This document shows positions 6,223-6,348 of a stretch of 6,348 bases of DNA, piece by piece. The notes below the pieces were generated by a model that saw only the letters and a list, made by a program, of their open reading frames with translations, was not told where the DNA came from and made no database searches. The stretch's first letter is position 1. Every line of letters starts with the position of its first letter. The position numbers and the translations under genes are program-made. Origin of the DNA: Spongiicolonus versatilis (GTDB lineage: Bacteria; Pseudomonadota; Gammaproteobacteria; Arenicellales; Spongiicolonaceae); assembly GCA_028286165.1 (NCBI GenBank), contig JAPYMU010000203.1:1-6348 (forward strand). Reading direction: 5' to 3'.

Positions 6223-6348
6223 ATGAAAGACATCATCACTCAACTGCAACAACAGCGCGCGCGCGCTGAGCGGGGCGGGGGCGAGGCGCGCATCGCCGCG
6301 CAGCATGCCAAAGGCAAACTCACCGCGCGCGAGCGCATCGAGGTGCTG
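6223..6348 (+). CDS. pccB: propionyl-CoA carboxylase beta subunit, N-terminus (partial)
   Basis: The first 42 codons of an acyl-CoA carboxylase carboxyltransferase beta subunit, cut by the window edge. The peptide opens MKDIITQLQQQRARAERGGG and continues with RIAAQHAKGKLTARERIEVL. The GKLTARERIEVL element is the hallmark N-terminus of the PccB/AccD5 family, which transfers carboxyl from biotin to propionyl-CoA (or a related acyl-CoA) to make methylmalonyl-CoA. The complete family members are about 510 residues. The ATG is preceded by CCAACCAACCCC with no Shine-Dalgarno site, so either initiation depends on other signals or the leader is very short. It is divergent from pepN, and the biotin-carrying alpha subunit may lie downstream beyond the window. 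Methylcrotonyl-CoA carboxylase beta shares this segment, so the exact acyl substrate is not settled by the fragment. Confidence 0.85.
   Translation, partial: MKDIITQLQQQRARAERGGGEARIAAQHAKGKLTARERIEVL

Noticed and set aside
6012..6239. A 75-codon - strand frame in the intergenic region
   Set aside because: It crosses the inverted-repeat cluster and overlaps the start of the carboxylase gene. Its peptide shows no family and no initiation signal.

Overview
The window is a G+C-rich stretch (roughly two thirds G+C by eye, with strong G/C preference at third codon positions) from a bacterium that is most likely a member of the Pseudomonadota. The basis is the gene families: a PepN-type aminopeptidase N very close to the E. 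coli protein, a YfcG-like glutathione S-transferase, a Crp/Fnr regulator, the start of a propionyl-CoA carboxylase beta subunit, and a membrane J protein of the Pam18/Tim14 type paired with a small VWA protein. I associate that pair mainly with Alphaproteobacteria, but the sequence does not fix the class.

Layout. Positions 89-817 (+) encode a complete Crp/Fnr-family regulator. Between its stop and the stop of the convergent GST gene lie five 21-bp tandem units (821-925). Positions 5706-932 (-) form one tightly packed unit in the order pepN, VWA protein, Pam18-like J protein, GST. All three junctions overlap: 8 bp or more, then GTGA, then ATGA, so translation is probably coupled. Positions 5716-6222 form a divergent intergenic region. 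It contains a possible very small Cys-containing ORF abutting pepN, a terminator-like hairpin with a T7 run reading toward pepN, and a compact array of inverted repeats (6000-6090). Positions 6223-6348 (+) are the first 42 codons of a carboxyltransferase beta subunit that runs off the window.

How the genes may work together. PepN finishes cytosolic peptide breakdown. The J protein should recruit and stimulate an Hsp70 (DnaK) at the inner membrane. The VWA protein has an apparently intact metal-ion-dependent adhesion site and may be a Mg-dependent adaptor. The GST is of a disulfide-reductase/glutathione type. A protein quality-control or thiol-stress theme is plausible, but that is inference from operon order. 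The parts most worth a second look are the heptad-encoding tandem repeat between the convergent genes, the VWA/J-protein pair, the pepN leader, and the inverted-repeat cluster upstream of the carboxylase gene. I see no CRISPR array, integrase, transposase or defence gene, and no complete rRNA or tRNA gene.
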